NCBI GenBank assembly: GCA_016209865.1
Contig: JACQVL010000269.1
Coordinates: forward strand, 1 to 30,482
Source: Candidatus Latescibacterota bacterium
GTDB taxonomy: Bacteria > JAAXHH01 > JACQVL01
DNA: 30,482 nucleotides
Direction of reading: 5' to 3'
In this document: piece after piece, positions 24,539 to 30,482 of the stretch
Layout of the letters: the number at the start of each line of letters is the position of its first letter
How positions within the stretch are numbered: the stretch's first letter is position 1
Program-made: the position numbers and the translations under genes
The notes under the pieces: model-generated
Seen by the model: the letters and a program-made list of their open reading frames with translations, nothing else
Databases searched by the model: none
Told to the model about the DNA's origin: nothing

Positions 24539-25021
24539 ATGATCTTCCTCAAACCTGAAACGCTTCGACTTGACAGAACGCCATCCGGGGAAATACGAAT
24601 GAGCCTCGACGGCGAGCCAACTTTTACCCCGGTTACGATTATGCAGGCGGCCCCGCTATCCTATCCGGGACAATACATCTGCTTCCTCGATGCCCTTGAA
24701 AGGGTGGTCGGAATAATCAAAGATACCGACAAACTCGATCCTTCCGATCGGCAGACCGTTCACGAAGAACTTGTCCAGCGCTATCAAACTACGGCGATCG
24801 AGCGGATTTTCTCATTGAAGCATGAAAACAGGATGCTTTACTGGGACATCCTGACCGATCAGGGAAGAGAGGAGATACTGTTGGAGGATGAAGAAGATAA
24901 TATCCGCCGGTTGGATACAGGTCGTGTACTTTTGACCGATGTGGATGGCAAACGATTCGAGATCCCCGATCCGGAGAAGCTTGATACAGGGAGTAGAAAG
25001 GCGCTGAGAAAGGTTCTATAG
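24539..25021 (+). CDS. DUF1854-family protein
   Basis: A 160-residue soluble protein. It opens FLKPETLRLDRTPSGEIRM and contains a strand-rich middle with VVGIIKDTDKLDP and the helical segment VHEELVQRYQTTAIERIFS, as in DUF1854. The family usually sits beside or is fused to ABC exporters of this type, and NCBI labels some of them cyanophycin metabolism-associated. GAGGA precedes ATG 24539. It lies 81 bases after the second ABC gene and is probably the last gene of the exporter operon. It faces the PepSY gene convergently across a 99-base gap in which I see no convincing terminator. Its biochemical role is unknown. Confidence 0.85.
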   Translation: MIFLKPETLRLDRTPSGEIRMSLDGEPTFTPVTIMQAAPLSYPGQYICFLDALERVVGIIKDTDKLDPSDRQTVHEELVQRYQTTAIERIFSLKHENRMLYWDILTDQGREEILLEDEEDNIRRLDTGRVLLTDVDGKRFEIPDPEKLDTGSRKALRKVL

Positions 25022-25120
25022 GCGTCCACTTTAGCCAGCCACTAACGCTTCACTAGATTATCCGAAAAATAATCCAGCTTATTCAAACCAGGGAGGCCGA
25101 GATCATCTCCACCCCTGACC

Positions 25121-26713
25121 TCATCCTTTCGTTATGGGCGCTCTTCCAACCCTGACAGCGTGCGCCGACTTCCGTCTCATCCATCGGAAGAAGAGGATGA
25201 CGCCGGTGACACTGACGGTCGTTCCGCCTGTCAGCAAGATGATGACGATGATGTCCCAGAGAGGGCGCTTGAAGAAAATCTGAGGAAAATCCACACTGTG
25301 CAGCCCATGATAGACCCAGCGGTTCACACGGCTCAGCGACTGATAGATATCGACAACCGCACCGGTTTGGGGGCTGATATAATACCAGGTGCTGGGCGCA
25401 TCATCCATTTTGACCCTGAAGACCGGTAACGGTTTGGTCCGGTCTTTGGCATAGTAATAGGCATCATAGTCTGTGAGCAGACGGGATTCGGCGATGGGCG
25501 ACGGATTCACGCGCTTGACGGCTGTCAGCAGCTCGTCTTCAGGCAAGCGATTCATAGGTTTCGGCGCGGCTGCATCGGCGGCCAGCAGGAGGGTTGTATC
25601 CCCGGCAACGTAGGCCAGATAGTAGGGGCGTGCCTGAACCTGGATCAGATGGAGTTCTTTGACCGGGCTGTGCCCGTCTGTGGCCACTATGTCCACCGCT
25701 CGCCCGGGCGGCACCTGGAAATTCTGGAGTGTCAAAGCGCCTCCCTGCCAGCGCAGATTCTCCCCGTCTGAGAGTGAGCGGCTCGGGCTCCAGCGTAACG
25801 GATCCATCGAAAGCAGACCACTGAGGATCCAGGTCAACACAAAGAATCCGAAGAGAAATCCGGCCGAGTGATGCCAGCGAAACCAGCGTTGAGTGTAAGG
25901 GCTAAAAGTAAGAACCCCCTTTTTACGCTCATACCTCACGACTCCCTGGATCATCCCGGCGAGGCACATCACCACGCCGAGAGCCGAACTCCAGATCACG
26001 ACCTGTCGCCACAGGTCGTCGTGCACGCGCAGGTCTCGAAGGTAGACCCAATGCGGAATCGGACCGAGCCAGGCCCAGAGCTTATCACGCGCGTTCAATC
26101 GCTGGACGATTTCCCCCGTCGCAGACGACACATACAGGACGGTACGCGGCCCATCGTTCAGATCGACCCGGTACATGGGCATGTGGGGCACATAATCGGG
26201 TGTGGGCGTCCATTGATCCAGTTCGGCCATCTGGTCAATGTGGTGAATGGATGGTGCCGGTTCCTGACAGGCGTTCGCAATGCGTCGGACCAGCGCCGTG
26301 TCCACGACGAATCGTTCTCCGGTATCGGCATACACGGTCTGTACCTGTCCGTGCCGGTCTTGAAACCAGTAGACCGGTCGGTCCACGACCATGCCGACAC
26401 GGGCGGATGATAACGATGTCTCAATTCCGGATTGCCTGTGGGCAGTCTGAGGCAGCAGTCGAATTTCGCGGGAGGATAGGGGCTTGCGGAGGGCGAGGCT
26501 TTCGTACAGACTGAGGGATGGAAAGTCTGTGTACATCATGACAAAACCAGAAAGAAACCAGAGCAGGAACCCCAGGTTGAACACAAGCGCCAGATACCGA
26601 TGGATGAGTCGAATCCATTTCGTAAAGGTATTCAAGAACCGATTATGTTCGGGAGAAAGCGGACCGGCATCCGTCCCGTCGCTCCCCATCGCGGTGTCGG
26701 CGTCATGGCTCAT
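25121..26713 (-). CDS. PepSY-associated membrane protein
   Basis: A 530-residue PepSY_TM family protein. Hydrophobic segments are at about 39-61, 235-259, 281-303 and 485-509, separated by two large soluble domains that hold PepSY-like repeats (for example YRVDLNDGPRTVLYVSSATGE). His residues at or near helix ends (His38, His221, His281/282, and YHGLHSVDFP near 466) fit the conserved His pattern of PiuB/FoxB-like relatives, some of which handle iron or reduce siderophores. GAGGAAA precedes ATG 26713. The gene is monocistronic here. The IS3-derived element ends 38 bases upstream of the start, so its promoter may have been replaced or altered by that insertion. Confidence 0.87.
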   Translation of the reverse strand: MSHDADTAMGSDGTDAGPLSPEHNRFLNTFTKWIRLIHRYLALVFNLGFLLWFLSGFVMMYTDFPSLSLYESLALRKPLSSREIRLLPQTAHRQSGIETSLSSARVGMVVDRPVYWFQDRHGQVQTVYADTGERFVVDTALVRRIANACQEPAPSIHHIDQMAELDQWTPTPDYVPHMPMYRVDLNDGPRTVLYVSSATGEIVQRLNARDKLWAWLGPIPHWVYLRDLRVHDDLWRQVVIWSSALGVVMCLAGMIQGVVRYERKKGVLTFSPYTQRWFRWHHSAGFLFGFFVLTWILSGLLSMDPLRWSPSRSLSDGENLRWQGGALTLQNFQVPPGRAVDIVATDGHSPVKELHLIQVQARPYYLAYVAGDTTLLLAADAAAPKPMNRLPEDELLTAVKRVNPSPIAESRLLTDYDAYYYAKDRTKPLPVFRVKMDDAPSTWYYISPQTGAVVDIYQSLSRVNRWVYHGLHSVDFPQIFFKRPLWDIIVIILLTGGTTVSVTGVILFFRWMRRKSAHAVRVGRAPITKG

Positions 26714-26751
26714 ACTTTTCCTCTATAGTGGCACAGCGACAACCCAGGACT

Positions 26752-26957
26752 TGACCCGGTTTGGAGGACACGTATCTTCTTGTCAGAAAGGAGTCCATGA
26801 TGCCAAGAACACATCCCCCCTATCCGGTCGAGACAAGCCGTCGTCGTGGAGGCTTGGAGCCGTCGGGTCGTCGGTTGGGCGATGGCGTTCGGCCTGCGCT
26901 GCAAACAGGCTGACGTCCGTCCTTCCATAGCCGAAACCCGTCTACTAAACCGGGGCA
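26752..26957. mobile_element. IS3-family-derived miniature element (internally deleted)
   Basis: A 206-bp element with imperfect terminal inverted repeats: left TGACCCGGTTTGGAGG and right (reverse complement) TGCCCCGGTTTAGTAG, 15 of 21 terminal bases matching. It begins TG and ends CA, as IS3 elements do. It is flanked by a 3-bp direct repeat, ACT, at 26749-26751 and 26958-26960, the size of target duplication IS3 elements make. The interior contains an orfA start and an orfB fragment joined by deletion. It could be moved only by a transposase supplied elsewhere. It sits just upstream of the PepSY gene. Confidence 0.75.
26797..26913 (+). pseudogene. Remnant of an IS3 transposase (orfA start joined to orfB core)
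   Basis: AAAGGAG and ATG start a 38-codon frame beginning MMPRTHPPYPVE, the usual opening of IS3 OrfA proteins. Instead of continuing as OrfA, the DNA then encodes, in a different frame, VVVEAWSRRVVGWAMAFGLR, the conserved SRR(V/I)VGWAM segment of the OrfB DDE domain. Almost the whole transposase is thus missing between the two parts. No functional enzyme can be made. Confidence 0.75.
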
Positions 26958-27027
26958 ACTCCAGCCCGCCAATCGACCAGACCCCCTCCGACGGGCTCAC
27001 AGGATCCTGAGAGGGGATTGCCGTGTC

Positions 27028-28944
27028 TCACCGTTGCGTCGGCCACTTGAAGATCTGAGGCAGTTCTTCCCGCTCTTTCCTCTCGGCATTCATCAGCTCA
27101 CTCAGCGGCACCCCCGCTTCTTTCAGCGGCTGACCGGTGAGTTCGATGTAGAACGGGTCCAGGCGGTCCTGCATAAGAGTGGCAGCGTCCAGGTAGCACT
27201 GCAGCGCTTCGTCAGCCAACTGCTCCGCGTCCTGGTGGTCCTGCGGGCGATGCGAGCGGGCATACACGAGCGCCGCGATGGCCGCCATCACCTTCCGCTC
27301 GTAATAGTGAGCGAGCAACTGATACGCGTGCATAATATCGCGCGTGCGGATCGCCGCTTCCCGATTCTTGGTGACGCTTTTCAGCCCTTCTTCGGCTTCG
27401 TGCAAGCACTCGACGCCCATCGCGCGCACCGTCCGCATATGGACCGGCGGGATGACGTCGAAGACACTCCCCCCTTCACTGCCCCATAGTGCCTCTTGAT
27501 AGTAGGGCGGTCGATCAGGATCTGAGCCATCGTTGTCACGGAACCGCTCGGGATCCAGAGCGACGAACTCCGCGTAGTGCGTCACCGGGACCAGGTGACT
27601 GCCCCGGGCCGGGGAGGCTGTGTAGCCCCAGGGATACTCTCCGGTGAAGAACGCGTACGGCATGCGCAGCTCTCTGCGCAGCACATCGCCTCCGGAATAC
27701 ACCAGGGCGTCGGTTTCGGGGATGATGCGAGTGGAAAGGTCGTAGGCTTTGAGAAAATGCCAAGCCGCCGTCCGGTCGCCGAATTGCTGCTCCAGCACGG
27801 CCAGCCACGGCTCTTCTGAGTACGGTTCGGAATGGCTCGCATAATGGGCCAATGCCTTTCGGAAAAGCGGTCCCAGCAACGTGCCCGAGATATGGCGTTC
27901 CCAGTAGATGAACCCGGCGAAGCCCTCGACCTTCTTCATCTCAGCGACGATCTCGTAGGCGAACCGGGGCGAGTTGAAGGGGAAGTAGAGCTGGTTGGCG
28001 GGATAGAGGTCCACGACGGTCGGCAGGCCGGTCTTCTCGCTCCATTCGACGACGCCCGGATAGGGTTTCGCGTCCGTGATATTTTCCGAGTTATAGCCGT
28101 GGAAGCCGAGCCAGGTGTTGTCGTACACGTCCTGGGGAACGACATTCTTCACATACCCTTCCATCGGCGTTTGCCATTGCAGGGCGATGAACAAGGGCTT
28201 CCGGCCAGAACGCTTCAGACCGGGAACGATCGCTTCTCGGAACAACAGGCTTCGGTCGCCCGGCAGGGGTTCTCCCAGAAACCCGTAGAAGCCATCCAGG
28301 TCGGGATAGAGTTGCGGGAGCTCCGCGTAGACCGCTTCCGTGTACGCGCGCGTGAGTTCGGTACGGACGCCGCAGTGGACTGTCGTGCCGCCGCGCCAAA
28401 AGTCCGGGTACCCGGTGTTGTGCCACGAGGACACGGTTGGGGAGACCGGCATCGGCTGATCCAGGCCGTGCGCTTTCCCGAACGCCTGGGTAAAGAAGAG
28501 ATGTTGCGTGAGCAGAACGTTCTTCAGACCGAGTGCTTTGGCTCTGTGGAAGAGCCACTCCATCTGCGCAATCCGGCGCTCCGTCTCCTCCGGGGTGAGC
28601 TCCCGGGCCTCGGGGAACGCCGCATGTCGGAGGAGGACGTGTTGGCCGTTGGTGAGCTCATTGGGGCCGTACCAGATCACCGCGTTGTAGCCTTCACCGC
28701 TCCATAACACGAGCGTGTCGTTCCAATATTTTTTGTTCCAGAATGTTGGATCCTCCGGGTTCGGATACCCCGCCAGCATCGCCCGGAAGGGGAGCGTCCG
28801 TGTCGGCCCAGATACACCGATAGACTGCAGATCACCCTGAATCGCCATGAGTCTCTCTCCGGATGTCACATGCGGATGCTGGGTGCAGGAAACCAGGGTC
28901 AAGGCAACGACGAAGGCCATGCATGGCTCGACCTGTTTAAGCAA
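27028..28944 (-). CDS. Large lipoprotein, probable glycoside-hydrolase-like TIM barrel
   Basis: A 638-residue secreted lipoprotein if it starts at TTG 28944, which follows a near-perfect AAAGGAGG. The signal peptide is short and hydrophobic and ends in the lipobox LVSC with Cys20 as the lipidated residue. The mature part begins like a barrel (NAVIWYGPNELTNGQH) and contains LDGFYGFLGEPLPGDRS, with a Glu at a typical strand-4 end position, LGFHGYNSENIT, and FAGFIYWERHISG with another Glu. The C-terminal 150 residues are helical. The overall look is that of alpha-glucuronidase-like or clan A glycosidases, but I do not recognise a named family. The frame is open up to 29142, and an ATG at 29094 is an alternative start, but the extra residues do not form a signal peptide. 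Confidence 0.65.
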   Translation of the reverse strand: MLKQVEPCMAFVVALTLVSCTQHPHVTSGERLMAIQGDLQSIGVSGPTRTLPFRAMLAGYPNPEDPTFWNKKYWNDTLVLWSGEGYNAVIWYGPNELTNGQHVLLRHAAFPEARELTPEETERRIAQMEWLFHRAKALGLKNVLLTQHLFFTQAFGKAHGLDQPMPVSPTVSSWHNTGYPDFWRGGTTVHCGVRTELTRAYTEAVYAELPQLYPDLDGFYGFLGEPLPGDRSLLFREAIVPGLKRSGRKPLFIALQWQTPMEGYVKNVVPQDVYDNTWLGFHGYNSENITDAKPYPGVVEWSEKTGLPTVVDLYPANQLYFPFNSPRFAYEIVAEMKKVEGFAGFIYWERHISGTLLGPLFRKALAHYASHSEPYSEEPWLAVLEQQFGDRTAAWHFLKAYDLSTRIIPETDALVYSGGDVLRRELRMPYAFFTGEYPWGYTASPARGSHLVPVTHYAEFVALDPERFRDNDGSDPDRPPYYQEALWGSEGGSVFDVIPPVHMRTVRAMGVECLHEAEEGLKSVTKNREAAIRTRDIMHAYQLLAHYYERKVMAAIAALVYARSHRPQDHQDAEQLADEALQCYLDAATLMQDRLDPFYIELTGQPLKEAGVPLSELMNAERKEREELPQIFKWPTQR

Positions 28945-29034
28945 CCCATCCTCCTTTGTCTGGCGGGCTAACGTCTGAGGCCCCGCTGTTCCCGCACGGC
29001 TTAGGCGATCAGCAACCCCACGCCTCCCCCAAGG

Positions 29035-29094
29035 CAAAAGCGAGATTTTGGGATCCGCCAGCCGCCAAAACCCAACCCAGAACTTCAGCCTCAT
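29035..29094 (-). pseudogene. Possible N-terminal fragment of a prenyltransferase gene
   Basis: GAGGAGG and ATG 29094 begin MRLKFWVGFWRLADPKISL, which resembles the opening of UbiA-type prenyltransferases (RLADPKISLAS...) as I recall them. After about 19 residues the sequence changes to low-hydrophobicity residues and runs in frame into the lipoprotein gene. It is probably a gene start cut off by deletion. The recognition is from memory and the match is short. Confidence 0.3.
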
Positions 29095-29134
29095 GGGCCT
29101 CCTCGGTCGTGACAGGCATGACCGCCGTCGTGCT

Positions 29135-29403
29135 TCAAGCACCCCGCCGTCGGACCCGAGGTGGGACGTGGGGAAAGGGGCGCTCTTGAGTCAACAGTTC
29201 CAGATTCTCGGTCACCCGCTGGCTATGCCGGGCACCATAGAGGAGTTCTGCTTGCACAAGAGCACAGAGGCGGATTGCGGTAGGGGTCTGGTGAGCCAGG
29301 AGCTGCGTGAGCTCGGGAGCTGTCCCATTGCGCAGCGCGCGGCGGCTCGTTGGCGGAGTTGCTCCGCAATCGGCTCCGGCACCTCGACCTGAAGTTGGGG
29401 CAT
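29135..29403 (-). pseudogene. vapBC toxin-antitoxin relic
   Basis: ATG 29403, with a strong CAGGAGG site, starts an antitoxin-like frame, MPQLQVEVPEPIAEQLRQRAA. From about 29340 the DNA encodes, in another frame, LRNGTAPELTQLLAHQTP, then AIRLCALVQAELLYGARHSQ and VTENLELL, a central part of VapC PIN-domain toxins. The first PIN Asp and the C-terminal half are missing. A deletion has therefore joined vapB to the middle of vapC with a frameshift. The antitoxin frame still reads 63 codons to 29212, so a truncated antitoxin-like peptide could be made. Confidence 0.65.
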
Positions 29404-29438
29404 GGCGTGACCTCCTGAGGAAAGAACAGCCCTTGTCC

Positions 29439-29467
29439 ACTATGCAGACGAAGTTCCTCTCTGTCAA
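29439..29467 (-). promoter_or_regulatory. Promoter of the vapBC relic
   Basis: On the minus strand TTGACA (29467-29462), 17 bases, CATAGT (29444-29439), about 35 bases before the antitoxin start. The full -35 consensus and ideal spacing suggest that the relic is still transcribed. Confidence 0.6.
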
Positions 29468-29809
29468 GTTCAAAACGAAGCGAATCCAGATTCTCTGGAC
29501 TGGGCTTCACGGTGGGGGCCTAACGCTCGCGGTGAGCCGCCGGAACCGCGAACGCAGGCGATGCGATTTGCAACTGTCCTGGGATAATCTCAGGTTCCAA
29601 CCCAATAGAGAACATAGCCAAACAATCTTGAATCGAACAGAGATTCGTTGAGAAATGGGTAACTAACTGGCGATCTCGCAGGGGGGGATGAGACGCACAG
29701 CAGCACGTCAGCGTAGATCGTGCGAAAACCGGGGCAAGGCAAGATAGATTCTGGCCGAAGAAGGCATTGGTCTCTCACACACATGTTAGCAAGTCGTTAG
29801 CAGACACAC
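29468..29809. other. Stretch without a recognisable gene
   Basis: Between the vapBC promoter and the tRNA terminator I see no gene with both a ribosome site and a recognisable product. It holds a short palindrome, TCCAGA-TTC-TCTGGA, near 29495-29509, and an integron attC-like half motif, GCCTAAC, at 29518-29524 without a proper partner. With the relics on its left side it looks like decayed accessory DNA next to a tRNA gene. Confidence 0.5.
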
Positions 29810-29864
29810 AAAAACGGGCAAAAGCCTCAAGGGAGATGTCCCTGTAAGTCAATCTGCCCGTTTT
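29810..29864 (-). terminator. Terminator of tRNA-Pro
   Basis: Read on the minus strand, AAAACGGGCA (29864-29855) pairs with TGCCCGTTTTT (29820-29810), enclosing an inner hairpin with arms AGGGA and TCCCT. The stem ends in five T residues. It lies 11 bases downstream of the mature tRNA 3' end. Confidence 0.85.
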
Positions 29865-29875
29865 AGTTGCTACAG

Positions 29876-29951
29876 TCGGGGCGAGTGGATTTGAACCACC
29901 GACCTCCTGCTCCCAAAGCAGGCGCGCTAAACCGGACTGCGCTACGCCCCG
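29876..29951 (-). tRNA. tRNA-Pro (anticodon TGG)
   Basis: 76 bases. The acceptor stem CGGGGCG (29951-29945) pairs with CGCCCCG (29883-29877), with discriminator A at 29876. The anticodon stem-loop is CCTGC-TTTGGGA-GCAGG, giving TGG, the proline anticodon that reads CCA and other CCN codons. The T-arm GGTTCAAATCC is standard. CCA is not encoded. It is transcribed alone from its own promoter. Confidence 0.97.
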
Positions 29952-29968
29952 TCGATGACGGATGCAGC

Positions 29969-29997
29969 AATATAGAACCGCGGCAAAAACGTGTCAA
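29969..29997 (-). promoter_or_regulatory. Promoter of tRNA-Pro
   Basis: On the minus strand TTGACA (29997-29992), exactly 17 bases, TATATT (29974-29969). It begins about 20 bases before the mature tRNA 5' end. This is the strongest sigma-70 match in the window. Confidence 0.88.
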
Positions 29998-30022
29998 GCA
30001 GAAAATGGCCCCTTCTTTCTGG

Positions 30023-30051
30023 TTGACGCGCCAGACGTTCTGGTGTATTTT
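30023..30051 (+). promoter_or_regulatory. Promoter with spacer operator ahead of the dehydratase
   Basis: TTGACG (30023-30028), 17 bases, TATTTT (30046-30051). Within the spacer lies an inverted repeat, CCAGA-CGT-TCTGG (30031-30043), the position where a repressor excludes polymerase. Transcription would start near 30058, about 32 bases before the gene. It diverges from the tRNA promoter. Confidence 0.6.
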
Positions 30052-30089
30052 GCGGGGCGAGACGGGATGTTTAATCGAAAGGAACCTGT

Positions 30090-30482
30090 ATGCTCAGTAC
30101 AACGGATATTCCGCCGGCCATCGAGTTCGAGGCGATCGTCGGGTCGGGGGATGAGACGCTGTGGGCGGTGCAGACTTCAGCCGCCGGCCCGCAAGGCCGT
30201 CTCCCCCTCACGCCGGAGATGTTGCTCGACCGGCCCAGCGGAGATGTGTTCGCGTTGAGCCAGAATGCTGGCATGGGGTGGGACCCCGAGGAACTGGGCC
30301 GGTCGCAGTTCCTCATCCTGAGCACGCAGGGCGGCATCCGCGCGCCGGACGGCTCGCCCATCGCGCTCGGTTATCACACCGGCCATTGGGAAGTGGGCCT
30401 GCTGATGCAGGCGGCGGCCGAGGAACTAAAAGCCGCCGGGTTCATCCCGTTCGCCGGCTTCTGCACCGACCCGTGCGACGGC
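30090..30482 (+). CDS. YjhG/YagF-type sugar-acid dehydratase, 5' part
   Basis: The first 131 codons of a gene that runs off the right edge. The sequence closely follows the N-terminus of E. coli YjhG/YagF (D-xylonate dehydratases of the IlvD/Edd family): [51 protein letters not shown] and the end CTDPCDG, where the Cys of DPCDG is a predicted cluster ligand. The family removes water from sugar acids to give 2-keto-3-deoxy acids, and usually needs an iron-sulfur cluster and Mg. AAAGGA precedes ATG 30090. It is probably part of the same carbohydrate theme as the left half of the window. The rest of the gene is outside the window. Confidence 0.87.
   Translation, partial: MLSTTDIPPAIEFEAIVGSGDETLWAVQTSAAGPQGRLPLTPEMLLDRPSGDVFALSQNAGMGWDPEELGRSQFLILSTQGGIRAPDGSPIALGYHTGHWEVGLLMQAAAEELKAAGFIPFAGFCTDPCDG

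Noticed and set aside
25056-25075. GATTAT...ATAATC hairpin between DUF1854 and PepSY genes as a terminator
   Set aside because: Only six A/T-rich pairs and no T-run on either strand.
28945-29142. Starting the lipoprotein at 29142 or 29094
   Set aside because: The extra residues contain no signal peptide, and they cover a likely separate gene fragment. TTG 28944 has a near-perfect ribosome site and gives a normal lipoprotein signal.
29518-29555. Integron attC site
   Set aside because: GCCTAAC followed by GCTCGCGG resembles one end of attC, but no matching GTTRGGC end is within range. Similar half motifs near 28967 and 25040 also lack partners.
29590-29784. 64-residue minus-strand frame
   Set aside because: No ribosome site, no recognisable motif, and a composition like random reading.
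1-30482. CRISPR array, prophage or complete integrase
   Set aside because: No regularly spaced repeats, no phage structural genes and no tyrosine or serine recombinase motif on either strand.

Overview
This is a GC-rich, gene-dense bacterial chromosome segment. It carries one tRNA gene and no phage, plasmid or CRISPR signature. A lipoprotein signal, an HD-GYP response regulator, a NarL-type two-component pair and a tRNA-Pro point to a free-living Gram-negative-type bacterium. The mix of Gfo/Idh oxidoreductases, sugar-phosphate-isomerase-like barrels and PhyH dioxygenases resembles uncultured environmental lineages such as NC10/Rokubacteria-like, Nitrospirota-like or Poribacteria-like groups. 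I cannot fix the phylum from sequence alone.

Layout. (1) 121-7592, plus strand: a metallo-beta-lactamase-fold hydrolase and a REC/HD-GYP regulator, then a run of three Gfo/Idh/MocA oxidoreductases alternating with two xylose-isomerase-like TIM barrels, most with strong AAGGAG-type ribosome sites. This looks like an inducible sugar or polyol oxidation route. (2) 15441-7589, minus strand: an eight-gene operon driven by a good sigma-70 promoter at 15499-15527. It encodes PhyH dioxygenase, DNA-3-methyladenine glycosylase I (tag), PhyH, a three-subunit molybdenum hydroxylase (FAD, 2Fe-2S, Mo subunits), a cupin and a third PhyH. (3) 15663-17270, plus strand: a DUF5060/DUF4038 glycosidase (GH140 apiosidase-like), divergent from the operon, with a perfect palindrome over its -35. 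(4) 17419-17971: a BrnT/BrnA toxin-antitoxin pair. (5) 18120-20247: a ferredoxin-GAF-histidine kinase fusion overlapping a NarL-type regulator, closed by an excellent intrinsic terminator. (6) 20375-25021: a small membrane protein, two ABC exporter half-transporters (the first with an N-terminal zinc ribbon) and a DUF1854 protein. (7) 26713-25121, minus strand: a PepSY membrane protein. (8) 26752-26957: a 206-bp internally deleted IS3-family remnant with terminal repeats and a 3-bp target duplication. (9) 28944-27028, minus strand: a large lipoprotein that looks like a glycoside hydrolase. (10) 28945-29809: a decay zone with a vapBC relic that keeps its promoter and ribosome site, and a possible prenyltransferase start fragment. 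(11) tRNA-Pro(TGG) with its own promoter and terminator. (12) At the right edge, the start of a YjhG/YagF-like sugar-acid dehydratase with a promoter containing an inverted repeat.

How the parts may work together (inference): the two glycosidases would release sugars, the Gfo/Idh and isomerase-like proteins would oxidise and rearrange them, and the dehydratase would act on the sugar acids. The molybdenum hydroxylase and non-haem iron dioxygenases would act on an aldehyde, lactone or ring substrate. The two-component and export modules look like independent units. The most notable items are the ferredoxin-fused sensor kinase, the IS3-derived miniature element, the copied cupin start between tag and a PhyH gene, and the operator-like palindromes in the promoters.
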